This document shows positions 35,700 to 44,004 of a stretch of 64,000 nt of DNA, in pieces. The notes below the pieces were generated by a model. That model saw nothing but the letters and a program-made list of their open reading frames with translations. It was not told the DNA's origin and did no database searches. Made by a program: the position numbers and the translations under genes. Source of the DNA: UBA11524 sp963590165 (GTDB lineage: Bacteria; Bacillota; Clostridia; Christensenellales; Aristaeellaceae); NCBI GenBank assembly GCA_963590165.1, contig CAVANO010000045.1, positions 62,001 through 126,000 on the forward strand, in the 5' to 3' direction. Each line of letters starts with the position of its first letter. The first letter of the stretch is position 1.

Positions 35700-36214
35700 T
35701 ACGCTTCCTCCTTCCCAAGCAGGGCACGGATGCGGTCACGCAGTACAGCGGCGCGTTCGTAATCCTCGGCATTCACCGCCTGCTGGAGCTGCCGCGTCAG
35801 CTCATCCTGCTCATAGCGGGTGCGCTGTTCCGTTTCGGACTGCAGGGGCTTTCTGCCGGCATGCTGTGTGCGCCCGTGAATCTGCAGCAGCATCGGCTGG
35901 AGCTGCGCCGCGAACGCCTGATAGCATCCCGGGCAGCCGAGCCGACCTGTCTTGACAAAGCGGTTGAGCGTCATGTGACAGCGCGGACAGGAGATGTCTG
36001 GCTGATTGTCCTCGACGCGTTCGCTGTCCTCCGGTTCGCCGCGGTTGATTGCATTGAGAATCGCATTCAGCAGTTTCTGCATGTTGCCGCTGGCGATGTT
36101 CATATTCATTTTTGCCATACAGTCCGCGCAGAGATGCCGTTGCGTCACGGCTTCTCCCATCATGACGGAAATCGTATAGCTTGCTTCATTCTGATGGCAT
36201 TCTTCGCAAAGCAT
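35699..36214 (-). CDS. mcsA: McsA, zinc-binding activator of McsB
   Basis: 171-residue partner of the McsB kinase. Zinc-binding CxxC pairs: MLCEECHQNEA, CADC, CPRCH and GCPGC; a C-terminal UVR motif (LQQAVNAEDYERAAVLRDRIRAL) is the ClpC/UvrB-like interaction helix pair. Second gene of the CtsR operon, 19 nt after ctsR, and one-base overlap with mcsB. Confidence 0.94.
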   Translation of the reverse strand: MLCEECHQNEASYTISVMMGEAVTQRHLCADCMAKMNMNIASGNMQKLLNAILNAINRGEPEDSERVEDNQPDISCPRCHMTLNRFVKTGRLGCPGCYQAFAAQLQPMLLQIHGRTQHAGRKPLQSETEQRTRYEQDELTRQLQQAVNAEDYERAAVLRDRIRALLGKEEA

Positions 36215-36233
36215 GGTGGTGAATCCCTCCCTG

Positions 36234-36704
36234 TTACGTCCTGTTTTGCTTGGCGATGCTCGCCAGCATTGATTTGAAAATCCGGGCGCGTTGGGCGTTT
36301 TTCATATTATCCGGAATCGGCAGGGAAAGCGCCTGGTTGCTCATTGCCGCACGCATCAGGGAGGCCTCCTGCGGACTGACCAGCTTCTGTTCCTGCAGTT
36401 GCTGGACAAGCCGCGAGGATTCATCCTCGCCGATTGCATCGCCGATGCGTTCGTTAATCAGGTACATCAGCTGCTGAGAGCCGCTCTGTACGACGCGCAC
36501 AATGCGGATATACCCGCCGCCGCCGCGTCGCGATTCAATCAGATAGCCGTGGTCGGGCGAAAAGCGCGTCGCGAGCACATAATTAATCTGGCTGGGCGCA
36601 CAGCCGAAATATTCCGCCAGCTCATTGCGCTTCAGCTCCACCTCCGGTTCATTTTCTTCCAGAAGGGTCTTGATGAACCCCTCAATCGAGTCACTTAGTC
36701 GCAT
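36234..36704 (-). CDS. ctsR: Heat-shock repressor CtsR
   Basis: Class III heat-shock repressor, 156 residues. N-terminal winged helix-turn-helix (LAEYFGCAPSQINYVLATRF) followed by the wing ESRRGGGGYIRI, whose glycine-rich loop is the thermosensor in Bacillus; a helical dimerisation domain completes it. First gene of its own operon, autoregulated through a CtsR box at 36721-36737. Confidence 0.96.
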   Translation of the reverse strand: MRLSDSIEGFIKTLLEENEPEVELKRNELAEYFGCAPSQINYVLATRFSPDHGYLIESRRGGGGYIRIVRVVQSGSQQLMYLINERIGDAIGEDESSRLVQQLQEQKLVSPQEASLMRAAMSNQALSLPIPDNMKNAQRARIFKSMLASIAKQNRT

Positions 36705-36720
36705 GATGATCGCCTCAATT

Positions 36721-36737
36721 TCTGACTTTCTTTGACC
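36721..36737 (-). promoter_or_regulatory. CtsR operator
   Basis: Minus strand GGTCAAA-GAA-AGTCAGA: two heptads 3 nt apart, matching the CtsR box (GGTCAAA-N3-GGTCAAA) in 12 of 14 half-site positions. It covers the predicted transcription start of the ctsR operon, well placed to repress. Confidence 0.88.
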
Positions 36738-36744
36738 ATAAACC

Positions 36745-36772
36745 AGTATATCATATTTTCCGAAAAATGCAA
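36745..36772 (-). promoter_or_regulatory. Promoter of the ctsR-mcsA-mcsB-clpC operon
   Basis: Minus strand: TTGCAT (36772-36767), 16-nt spacer, TATACT (36750-36745). The CtsR box begins 7 nt downstream. Confidence 0.75.
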
Positions 36773-36800
36773 GCCCAATTTTTGCATTTTCGTGCGATCT

Positions 36801-37997
36801 TCATGCCCATGGCGTTCCTGCTTTATGCCAGATCGGCAGTGAAAGCGTATCCATCACGGCACGATGGAAGTGCTCATCCTTTTGATGTACGTAATTGACC
36901 GAGGAGTACACTTTCGTACCGTCCGGCCAATCGATGCAGCCCTGACCGTCCGGCGCAAGGCCGTAATCCGCATAGCACTTGCCATCCTCAGGCAGCAGCA
37001 CGGTCAGGCGGTTCATCACGCGGTTGCCCAGAAAGAGCGTAAATACGCCCGTACCGATGTCGATGGACATGTGCTGCCCCGTAAAGCCTGCCAGCCCGAT
37101 GGCTTCATCGCTCTCGTACACCGGAATTTCGCTGAAATACTGCATCGGATGCTTCACATAGCACAGTGCACCGAGATACTGCTGATAGGTGCCGTCTGCG
37201 CGGCGATAGCCTGTCCGATTGCGCGCCATTTCCTGCAGGGTCGTCCGGCTGATGATCTTTTCCTGCAGCAGTCCCTGACAGAACTGCACCAAATCGCGCC
37301 GCGTCGAGAACAAACCTGCATGACCGGTGCAGGCAGGGTAGAGCCGCGCCGCCTTCGGATCGTGCGGCAGACCGGGTGACGGTTCTGTCCGAACAATATA
37401 TTTGCCGCGCTCGATGCGGTGCTCGCCCCTGTATGAAACGCAGTCAGCAAGGCGTTCTGCCGGTACATGCAGGTATGTTTCCTTCATGCCGAGCGGCGTT
37501 AATATGCGGCGCTGCAGCGCAGTACCGTAATCTTCCTTCGCGGCGGATTCAATGATGCGGCTCATGACCATCGCATGAATGTCCGAATAGGCGCGTCCGC
37601 TGATTACGACGGGCTGAACTGCATAGAGCTGCTCCCATGCCTGCGCTGCTGACGGCTGCACGTCGATTCTTTCCGGCGTGGTCAAGGCAATCTCAAAGCC
37701 CAGTACCTGCGCAACCGAAATGCCGCCGAGATTGCGGAATGCCGGCGCATAGTCCGTCACAGGGCGCGACAAATCCAGCAAGCCTTCTTCATGCAGACGC
37801 ATCGTCAGCACGCCCGTGAACAGCTTCGTCAGGCTCGCTAAATCAAATACGGCATGTTCTGACAGCGGCTTGCCTGCTTCATTCATGATGCCGCCGCTTT
37901 CATGAACGCAAAATCCTGCTTCTCCGCAGCTGACGGACAAGCAGGACATAATATGTGTTTCCTCCGTGAAAAAACGAACAGTATCCTGTAAAGTCAT
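36801..37997 (-). CDS. Beta-lactamase-family serine hydrolase
   Basis: Penicillin-binding-protein/beta-lactamase-like hydrolase (class C type), 398 residues, no signal peptide. The SxxK nucleophile motif is SLTK in VFDLASLTKLFTGVL; GRAYSDIHAMV supplies the Tyr-x-Asn-like (YSD) motif; VGLAGFTGQ-like HxG equivalent is FTGQHMSID. Family members act as esterases or D-amino acid peptidases. Start ATG 37997 (GAGGAAG upstream) is 20 nt after the upstream kinase stop; a TTG at 38021 is possible. Last gene of the aroQ-aroK-kinase operon; its link with aromatic synthesis is unclear. Confidence 0.8.
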   Translation of the reverse strand: MTLQDTVRFFTEETHIMSCLSVSCGEAGFCVHESGGIMNEAGKPLSEHAVFDLASLTKLFTGVLTMRLHEEGLLDLSRPVTDYAPAFRNLGGISVAQVLGFEIALTTPERIDVQPSAAQAWEQLYAVQPVVISGRAYSDIHAMVMSRIIESAAKEDYGTALQRRILTPLGMKETYLHVPAERLADCVSYRGEHRIERGKYIVRTEPSPGLPHDPKAARLYPACTGHAGLFSTRRDLVQFCQGLLQEKIISRTTLQEMARNRTGYRRADGTYQQYLGALCYVKHPMQYFSEIPVYESDEAIGLAGFTGQHMSIDIGTGVFTLFLGNRVMNRLTVLLPEDGKCYADYGLAPDGQGCIDWPDGTKVYSSVNYVHQKDEHFHRAVMDTLSLPIWHKAGTPWA

Positions 37998-38017
37998 TCG
38001 CTCTTCCTCATGATGAA

Positions 38018-38842
38018 TCAATACAGCCCGATGCGCGTGCAGGGCACACGTCCTTCGGTCAGGTCACTGAGGTGATGCCGTGCATGCCCGATGATGACGG
38101 TCGTTCCTTGCCGTGCCGACTTCAGCGCGTATTCGAGCTTCGCCTTTGCACCGTTTGCACCCTCGCGAGATGCGCCGACACATCCCTGTTGCAACTGACG
38201 AATTTTCTCCTCAAGCGCCTCAGGCGTTGCCGCAGTCACCTCGCGCACCAGCGTCGAAGCGTCTTTGGGGTCGCGGTAGATACCCTCGGTGGATGTCATC
38301 AGCACAAGCATGCGCGCCTGGACAAGATTCGCGATGACCGCCGCCGTTTCGTCATTATCGACACATTCCACGACCTGATCGCCATTCTTGCGTCGGATGG
38401 CGAGCTCCATCTTGCGGTTTTCCTCGTCGCTGACAGGGTCGTTGTAGTTGACGATTGGAATCGTCTTTTGCTGCGCGGCGCGAATCAGCAGATGGCGGAT
38501 GTGCTCGCGCTTCTCCGGGTCGTTGAAATGCGTATGCTCCACCAGCAGCTGCCGCACGCCGTACTCCTGACGGATGAACTGCCGGTAGTTCTGCATCAGG
38601 ATGCTTTGCCCCTGTGCAGCGTAATCCGCCTTGACTTCATCATCCGTGCCGCACAGCTCGCAGCCGGTACGCTTGATGTAATCCAGTCGCCCAATTTCGG
38701 TCGCGCCGGAGGTCACCCAGATCATGCCGGGCTTCAACTCCGCGCCCAGCCGCGAAAAAATATTGTAGTCGATGTCCTGATCTTCCTTGCGAATCAGTGC
38801 CATCGATCCGATTTTGCCCACAAGCTCAAACTGATATTTCAC
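38018..38842 (-). CDS. ProB-like amino acid kinase of unknown specificity
   Basis: 274-residue member of the amino acid kinase fold (glutamate 5-kinase/aspartokinase/UMP kinase group). Motifs: VGKIGSMAL (N-terminal Lys, residues 9-16), WVTSGATEIG (42-51), GQSILMQNY, VNYNDPVSDEE, DNDETAAVIANLVQARMLVLMTSTEGIYRDP. These follow glutamate 5-kinase most closely, but there is no PUA domain, the Gly-rich substrate loop differs (GASREGANGAKAKLE) and no proA is nearby. Start GTG with GGAGG 9 nt upstream. It lies between aroK and a serine hydrolase. The substrate is unknown; glutamate is one candidate, another carboxylate is possible. Confidence 0.75.
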   Translation of the reverse strand: MKYQFELVGKIGSMALIRKEDQDIDYNIFSRLGAELKPGMIWVTSGATEIGRLDYIKRTGCELCGTDDEVKADYAAQGQSILMQNYRQFIRQEYGVRQLLVEHTHFNDPEKREHIRHLLIRAAQQKTIPIVNYNDPVSDEENRKMELAIRRKNGDQVVECVDNDETAAVIANLVQARMLVLMTSTEGIYRDPKDASTLVREVTAATPEALEEKIRQLQQGCVGASREGANGAKAKLEYALKSARQGTTVIIGHARHHLSDLTEGRVPCTRIGLY

Positions 38843-38896
38843 GCCAGATATCCTCCGATAACAGCTTTTCTTCTATTAAAAATACGCATATTCCCG

Positions 38897-39433
38897 TCAG
38901 CACTTGTCCTCGGCATCCGAAATGTTGAACATGCTTGTAATCAGCTTCTGCAGCCCGACCATGCCAGCTTGATAGCCATGGCTGTTGTCCAGCGTCACAT
39001 CCGCAGCATGACGGTAGATGTCGATGCGCTCGTGATAGAGCCGTTCCACCTCGCCAAGCCCCTTTTGCGCCAGCAGCGGACGGCGGTTCAGTTTGATGTC
39101 GCCCATGATTTCCTCCAGCGGACGGTCGATCAGCACCAGTACGCCGGAATTGCGCATAATCGCCAGATTGACATCGCGCAAGACAAGCCCGCCGCCGGTG
39201 GATACAATGCTGCCCTGCTCGCGCGTTAGCTCGATGAGCATGTTCGTTTCGGCATTGCGGAACGCCTGCTCGCCGTACTGCGCGAAAATGTCGGTCGTTG
39301 AGCAGCCGACGGACTGTTCAATGCGCTGGTCGGTGTCAATGAAAGGCAGACCGAGGTTGTTTGCGACGCGTCGCCCCAGGGAACTCTTGCCGCTGCCCGG
39401 CATGCCGATGATGTATACATGACGGTTAAGCAT
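38897..39433 (-). CDS. aroK: Shikimate kinase
   Basis: Phosphorylates shikimate on the chorismate pathway. 178 residues: P-loop GMPGSGKS (10-17), shikimate-binding DTDQRIEQ, STGGGLVL and LNRRPLL (lid arginine). I chose the ATG at 39433, with GGGAGG upstream and an 8-nt overlap with aroQ; longer frames upstream belong to the aroQ region. The pairing with chorismate mutase supports the assignment. Confidence 0.95.
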   Translation of the reverse strand: MLNRHVYIIGMPGSGKSSLGRRVANNLGLPFIDTDQRIEQSVGCSTTDIFAQYGEQAFRNAETNMLIELTREQGSIVSTGGGLVLRDVNLAIMRNSGVLVLIDRPLEEIMGDIKLNRRPLLAQKGLGEVERLYHERIDIYRHAADVTLDNSHGYQAGMVGLQKLITSMFNISDAEDKC

Positions 39434-39710
39434 GATGCGCCTCCCGGAGCAGTTTCTCCTGCTCGCAGCGGCTTTGTGCCATGATTTCGCGGTACAAGGC
39501 ACGCGTTGCATCCGCAAAGTCAGGATTTTCGAGCATTTCCGCGCGGCTCTTGAGCACCGCTTCCTCGCGGCTTGCGTCAAGTACAGGCTTGTCCATCACC
39601 AGCTTGACTTGCGCCACCTCTCTGCTCAGCATCATCCGGCGTTCATACAGCGCGACCATCTGCCGGTCAATTTCATCCAGCTCCTGCCGAATCTCTGCAA
39701 GCTCCCGCAT
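39426..39710 (-). CDS. aroQ: Chorismate mutase, AroQ type
   Basis: Converts chorismate to prephenate for Phe/Tyr synthesis. A 94-residue all-alpha monofunctional enzyme: LAEIRQELDEIDRQMVALYERRMMLSREVAQVK contains the catalytic Arg, Arg and Lys positions of AroQ (written in two overlapping pieces: IRQELDEIDRQMVALYERR and REVAQVK). Start ATG 39710 sits 8 nt after GGAAGG; the adjacent ATG at 39713 is equally possible. First gene of the operon; its stop overlaps aroK by 8 nt. Confidence 0.92.
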   Translation of the reverse strand: MRELAEIRQELDEIDRQMVALYERRMMLSREVAQVKLVMDKPVLDASREEAVLKSRAEMLENPDFADATRALYREIMAQSRCEQEKLLREAHHA

Positions 39711-39757
39711 CATTTTGCCCTTCCTTGCTGACAGCACATGCTGCCCAATATGACATC

Positions 39758-39786
39758 ATTATAGCGTATTATGCGTCTGTTCGCAA
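39758..39786 (-). promoter_or_regulatory. Promoter of the aroQ-aroK operon
   Basis: Minus strand: TTGCGA (39786-39781), 17-nt spacer, TATAAT (39763-39758). Confidence 0.78.
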
Positions 39787-39867
39787 GCATAATTTTTCCG
39801 GAGAACCGCGATTTCGTTCCATTCTTGCATTGTGAAAGTCATTTCATACATTCATGCGATTTCCTGC

Positions 39868-39896
39868 TTGCGAATTTGCCTGCGGTGATGTACAAT
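39868..39896 (+). promoter_or_regulatory. Promoter of galM
   Basis: TTGCGA (39868-39873), 17-nt spacer, TACAAT (39891-39896). It is divergent from the aroQ promoter about 80 bp away; both use the same TTGCGA -35. Confidence 0.75.
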
Positions 39897-39953
39897 AATC
39901 ACCGGAATCATTGCGCATTGTTAGAATGCGGCTGATTGAGGAGGATGCAATCG

Positions 39954-41015
39954 ATGTCAATTACAACAAAGCTGTTCGGAAAGACGAAAGCAGGGCAGAA
40001 TGTGACGATGTACACACTCACGAATCATTCGGGCGCGTCTGTGTCCGTGCTTGATTTGGGTGCCATCGTGACGAATATCATTGTGCCGGATAAGGACGGC
40101 AAGTTTGATGACGTGGCGCTGGGGTTTGATACGCTGGAAAAGTACGAGGGCGGTCACGGCTCCATGGGCGACACCATCGGGCGTTTCGCTAACCGCATCG
40201 GCGGCGCGGCATTCACGCTGGACGGCGAAACCTATCACCTGTACGCCAATAACGGCGTGAACTGCCTGCACGGCGGCAAAGAAGGCTTCCAGAAGAAAAT
40301 CTGGCAAGCATATCCCACGCTCGGCGAGCATAGCGATTCGGTACGCTTCCGTTATGTCTCCGCGGATATGGAGGAGAATTTCCCCGGCAATCTGACGGCG
40401 GACGTAACCATCAGCTGGGATGATGACTGCAACCTGACGTTCCACTATCAGGCAACGACGGACAAGGCGACCGTCATCAATATGACGAATCACACGTATT
40501 TCAACCTCGCAGGGCATGACCACGGCACGGTGCGGGATCATGAGGTGTATGTGGACAGTGATGTCGTGACGGATGTTGACAGCGGTCTGATTCCGACGGG
40601 CACGTATCTGCCGGTTAGCCTGACACCGCTTGACCTGCGCGAGGGAATGCTCATCGGTGACGGGCTTGACCGCATGAACGAATCCGTGCCGATGATGTAC
40701 GCCAAGGGCTATGACTGCAACTACGTTCTGCGCAAGGGCAGCGCAATGGGTCTGGGCGCGTGCGTGCATCATGAGGAATCCGGCAGGACGATGGAGGTCA
40801 TCACCGACCAGCCGGGTGTGCAGCTCTATACGGCCTGCACGACGGACTACGAGGGCGGCAAGGGCGGCATGCACTATCTGCCGTATTCCGGTCTGTGCCT
40901 TGAAACGCAGCATTATCCGGATTCGCCCAATCACCCGAATTTCCCGACGACGGTGCTCCGTCCCGGCGAAATCTACGACACGACCACGATCTACGCCTTC
41001 CGCGTGGATGCATAA
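39954..41015 (+). CDS. galM: Aldose 1-epimerase
   Basis: Mutarotase interconverting alpha and beta anomers of galactose/glucose. 353 residues; FANRIGGAAFTLDGETYHL, catalytic His in NHTYFNLAGH and catalytic Glu in CLETQHYPDSPNH are present. No signal peptide. ATG 39954 follows GAGGAGG; an ATG 18 nt upstream lacks spacing. Own promoter and terminator, so monocistronic. Confidence 0.95.
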   Translation: MSITTKLFGKTKAGQNVTMYTLTNHSGASVSVLDLGAIVTNIIVPDKDGKFDDVALGFDTLEKYEGGHGSMGDTIGRFANRIGGAAFTLDGETYHLYANNGVNCLHGGKEGFQKKIWQAYPTLGEHSDSVRFRYVSADMEENFPGNLTADVTISWDDDCNLTFHYQATTDKATVINMTNHTYFNLAGHDHGTVRDHEVYVDSDVVTDVDSGLIPTGTYLPVSLTPLDLREGMLIGDGLDRMNESVPMMYAKGYDCNYVLRKGSAMGLGACVHHEESGRTMEVITDQPGVQLYTACTTDYEGGKGGMHYLPYSGLCLETQHYPDSPNHPNFPTTVLRPGEIYDTTTIYAFRVDA

Positions 41016-41030
41016 TCAATCGAAACAAGA

Positions 41031-41074
41031 CGCTGTGCAGCCGGCTGAAAGGCATGACTGCGCAGTGTTTTTTT
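41031..41074 (+). terminator. Terminator of galM
   Basis: CGCTGTGCAG (41031-41040) pairs with CTGCGCAGTG (41058-41067; one G-T pair and a mismatch), then TTTTTTT. Confidence 0.85.
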
Positions 41075-41127
41075 GTCTGCAGACAGCGAAAACCGTGCCC
41101 TTTTTTTGTTTTTTCTGGTTAAAGCAG

Positions 41128-41156
41128 TTGTGTTCTGCCTTGCACTGTGCTACACT
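41128..41156 (+). promoter_or_regulatory. Promoter of the esterase/ATP-grasp operon
   Basis: TTGTGT (41128-41133), 17-nt spacer, TACACT (41151-41156). It lies between the galM terminator and the first esterase. Confidence 0.65.
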
Positions 41157-41203
41157 GTCAACTGGTCGGAAACGGCCTACAGATTGCAGAGGAAGCATGC
41201 AGT

Positions 41204-41971
41204 ATGATTGAAAAATGGAGTACACCGATTCCGAAACTATCGGGTCGCGAGGGACGCACCGTTTATGTTTATGTACCGGATGAAGCACAGGAAAATCCTG
41301 AGGCTCGCTATCCGGTGCTGTATATGTTCGATGGACATAATGTCTTCTTTGATTCGGATGCCACGTACGGCAAATGCTGGGGGATGAAGGAGTATCTCGA
41401 AGCGGATCACACGCCGCTGATTGTGGTGGCTGTGGACTGCAACCATTCGCCGAACAATGGTCGCTTGATGGAGTATTCGCCGTTCACGTTCGAGGATCCG
41501 AAACTGGGCTATATTCGCGGACGCGGCAAGACGACAATGGACTGGTTTGCCTACACGCTCAAGGGAATGATTGATGAAAAGTACCCGACGATGCCGGAAC
41601 GTGAAACGACATGGATTGCCGGATCGAGCATGGGCGGACTGATGAGCCTGTACGCGGTAACGGCGTATAATCACGTGTATTCGCGCGCAGCGTGTCTGTC
41701 GCCGAGCATCTGGTTCGCAACGCGCAGCCTTGACCGGATGATTCGCGATGCGCAGTTTGCACCGGATACGGTCATTTATATGGACTATGGTTCGCGCGAA
41801 ATGGGACATCACGACAACATGCGCAAGCAGTACGCCGCCGTAACAAGCCGTCTGCTGGAGAAAAATGTCATGCTGACGAGCCGCATCGTGCCTAACGGCG
41901 ACCATTGCGAATCATGCTGGGAGGAACAGATTCCGTTCTTCATGCATATCCTGTTCTATAACCGCGATTGA
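41204..41971 (+). CDS. Esterase-family alpha/beta hydrolase (first of two)
   Basis: PF00756-type esterase (the group containing esterase D and Fes/IroE enzymes), 255 residues, no signal peptide. It has the oxyanion-side segment YPVLYMFDGHNVFFD, nucleophile Ser142 in IAGSSMGGLMSLY, an acidic residue in VIYMDYGSRE and a His in NGDHCESCW. Start ATG 41204 is preceded by GAGGAAG at a longish distance. It opens a three-gene operon with a second esterase (15 nt) and an ATP-grasp ligase. Substrate unknown. Confidence 0.85.
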   Translation: MIEKWSTPIPKLSGREGRTVYVYVPDEAQENPEARYPVLYMFDGHNVFFDSDATYGKCWGMKEYLEADHTPLIVVAVDCNHSPNNGRLMEYSPFTFEDPKLGYIRGRGKTTMDWFAYTLKGMIDEKYPTMPERETTWIAGSSMGGLMSLYAVTAYNHVYSRAACLSPSIWFATRSLDRMIRDAQFAPDTVIYMDYGSREMGHHDNMRKQYAAVTSRLLEKNVMLTSRIVPNGDHCESCWEEQIPFFMHILFYNRD

Positions 41972-41986
41972 AGGAAGATTAGCTGA

Positions 41987-42733
41987 ATGCAGACATATTA
42001 TACGAAATGGTACAGCCCGTCTGTTGGGCGCGACATGGAAATCAAGGTTTACGGTCATGCCGGAAGACCTGTGCTGTTTATTCCCTGCCAGAACGGGCGG
42101 TTCTTCGACTTCGAGAACTACCACATGACCGATGTGTGGGCGCCGTGGATTGACAATGGGCAGTGCACCGTTTTTTCGATTGATACGCTCGATTTGGAGA
42201 CGTATTCCGCCGATTATGATGCGCATGACCGCATCCGCCGCCATGAGGCATGGATGAATTACATCGTCCGCGAGGTCGTGCCGTTTATCCAGTCCATGAC
42301 GAACGACCGCAACGGCTGGGATGGTCAGCCGGGCATCATTGCCTTTGGATGCAGCCTCGGTGCGACGCATGCTGCGAACCTCTATTTCCGCTTTCCGGAG
42401 ATCTTTGACGGACTGCTGGCGCTCAGCGGCATCTACACGAGCGAATATGGCTTTGCCGGCTGCATGGACGATCTCGTTTATGCCAATTCGCCGGTGGACT
42501 ATCTCGGCGGCATGGCACCGGATCATCCGTATATTCGGCTGTACAACGAGCATAAGGCGGTCATTGTGGTCGGTCAGGGTGCATGGGAGTTGCCGGAAAG
42601 CACATTCCAGCTGCGCGACATCTGCCAACAGAAGGATATCCACGTCTGGTTCGACATCTGGGGATATGATGTCAAGCATGACTGGGACTGGTGGTATCAG
42701 CAGGTAGCGTATCACGTGCCGCACATCCTCTAA
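41987..42733 (+). CDS. Esterase-family alpha/beta hydrolase (second, COG4947-like)
   Basis: 248-residue alpha/beta hydrolase. The start YYTKWYSPSVGRDMEIKVYG, the segment LFIPCQNGRFFDFENY and the nucleophile motif FGCSLGATHA (Ser123) resemble an uncharacterised esterase group; a His near the C-terminus (YDVKHDWDWW) probably completes the triad. It is distinct from the first esterase in motif (GCSLG against GSSMG), so not a simple duplicate. The ATP-grasp gene starts 29 nt later. Confidence 0.82.
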   Translation: MQTYYTKWYSPSVGRDMEIKVYGHAGRPVLFIPCQNGRFFDFENYHMTDVWAPWIDNGQCTVFSIDTLDLETYSADYDAHDRIRRHEAWMNYIVREVVPFIQSMTNDRNGWDGQPGIIAFGCSLGATHAANLYFRFPEIFDGLLALSGIYTSEYGFAGCMDDLVYANSPVDYLGGMAPDHPYIRLYNEHKAVIVVGQGAWELPESTFQLRDICQQKDIHVWFDIWGYDVKHDWDWWYQQVAYHVPHIL

Positions 42734-42762
42734 GCATACGAAGAGAAAAGGATCGAAGAAGC

Positions 42763-43956
42763 ATGAAGAATTTTGTGTTCATTTCCCCGAATTTTCCGGT
42801 CAACTACTGGCAATTCTGCCGTCAGCTGCGCAATAACGGTATGCGCGTGCTGGGCATCGGCGACCAGCCCTATGATACGCTGCTGCCGGAACTGAAGGAA
42901 GCGCTCCATGAGTACTACAAGGTCGGCAGCATGGAGAATTACGATGAGGTTTACCGTGCGGTGGCGTTCTTCATCAGCAAGTACGGCCGCATCGACTGGC
43001 TGGAAAGCAACAACGAGTACTGGCTTGAGCGCGATGCGATGCTCCGCACGGATTTCCATATCACCAGCGGCTTCCAGGTCAGCGACATGCCGCGCATCAA
43101 GTTCAAGTCCAAGATGAAAGAATATTATCAGCGTGCAGGCATTGCGACTGCACGGTATCATCTGGTGGATGACTTCGGCGGATGCATGTCGTTCATCCGC
43201 GAGGTTGGCTGGCCGGTGATTGTCAAGCCTGATAACGGTGTCGGCGCGTCGCACACCTACAAGCTCTCAAGCGAGGATGATCTCCGACATTTCCTGGCGC
43301 TTAAAGAGCCGGAAGTATCATATATCATGGAGGAATTCATCCATGCTGAGGTTAACAGCTACGACGCAATCATCAACAGCAAGGGTGAGCCGATTTTCGA
43401 GACGGGCAATGTCACGCCGTTCTCCATCATGGATATCGTCAACAACGACGACAACTCCATCTATTATATCGTCAAGCAGTTGCACGATGATGTTCGTGCC
43501 GCAGGACGCGCAACGGTGAAGTCCTTCGGCGTGCGCAGCCGCTTTGTGCACTTCGAGTTCTTCCGCCTGACGGAGGATCAGCCGAGCATGGGCAAAAAGG
43601 GCGATGTCGTGGCGCTTGAGGTCAACATGCGTCCGTGCGGCGGCTATTCGCCTGACATGATGAATTTCGCGAATTCGACGGATGTCTACAAGATCTGGGC
43701 GGACATGATTGCTTATGACAGCACGCTGACGCAGCAGGGTGAGCATGCATTCTGTGCCTTTGCGGGTCGCCGTGATGGCAAGCACTTCCGCGTTTCGCAT
43801 GATGAGCTGATGAGCAAGTATGCCGCTCAGATGAAGATGGTCGGGCGTGTGCCGGATGCGCTGTCGGGCGCGATGGGCAACATGATGTATGTCGCGAACT
43901 TCCCGACCGAAGAAGAAATGCAGGCATTCTACAAGGATGCCTGCGATGCAGACTGA
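42763..43956 (+). CDS. ATP-grasp ligase of unknown product
   Basis: 397-residue ATP-grasp protein, carbamoyl-phosphate-synthetase L-chain-like. N-terminal preATP-grasp Rossmann region (1-105: FVFISPNFPVNYWQFCRQLR), then the ATP-binding pieces GWPVIVKPDNGVGASHTY (Lys155), YIMEEFIHAEVNSYDAI and the Mg-binding DVVALEVNMRPCGGY. Such enzymes join a carboxylate, via acyl phosphate, to an amine or thiol. Which acids and amines are joined is not visible. Start ATG after AAAGGATC. Last gene of the esterase operon, with a terminator at 43970. Confidence 0.85.
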   Translation: MKNFVFISPNFPVNYWQFCRQLRNNGMRVLGIGDQPYDTLLPELKEALHEYYKVGSMENYDEVYRAVAFFISKYGRIDWLESNNEYWLERDAMLRTDFHITSGFQVSDMPRIKFKSKMKEYYQRAGIATARYHLVDDFGGCMSFIREVGWPVIVKPDNGVGASHTYKLSSEDDLRHFLALKEPEVSYIMEEFIHAEVNSYDAIINSKGEPIFETGNVTPFSIMDIVNNDDNSIYYIVKQLHDDVRAAGRATVKSFGVRSRFVHFEFFRLTEDQPSMGKKGDVVALEVNMRPCGGYSPDMMNFANSTDVYKIWADMIAYDSTLTQQGEHAFCAFAGRRDGKHFRVSHDELMSKYAAQMKMVGRVPDALSGAMGNMMYVANFPTEEEMQAFYKDACDAD

Positions 43957-43969
43957 CAATCAAAAATGA

Positions 43970-44003
43970 CGGGAGGCCGATCATTGACCGGTCTCCCGAT
44001 TTT
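43970..44003. terminator. Bidirectional terminator between the ATP-grasp and GNAT genes
   Basis: CGGGAG-G-CCG (43970-43979) pairs with CGG-T-CTCCCG (43989-43998), with ATTTTATT to the right and AAAAA to the left. Confidence 0.82.
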
Positions 44004-44004
44004 A

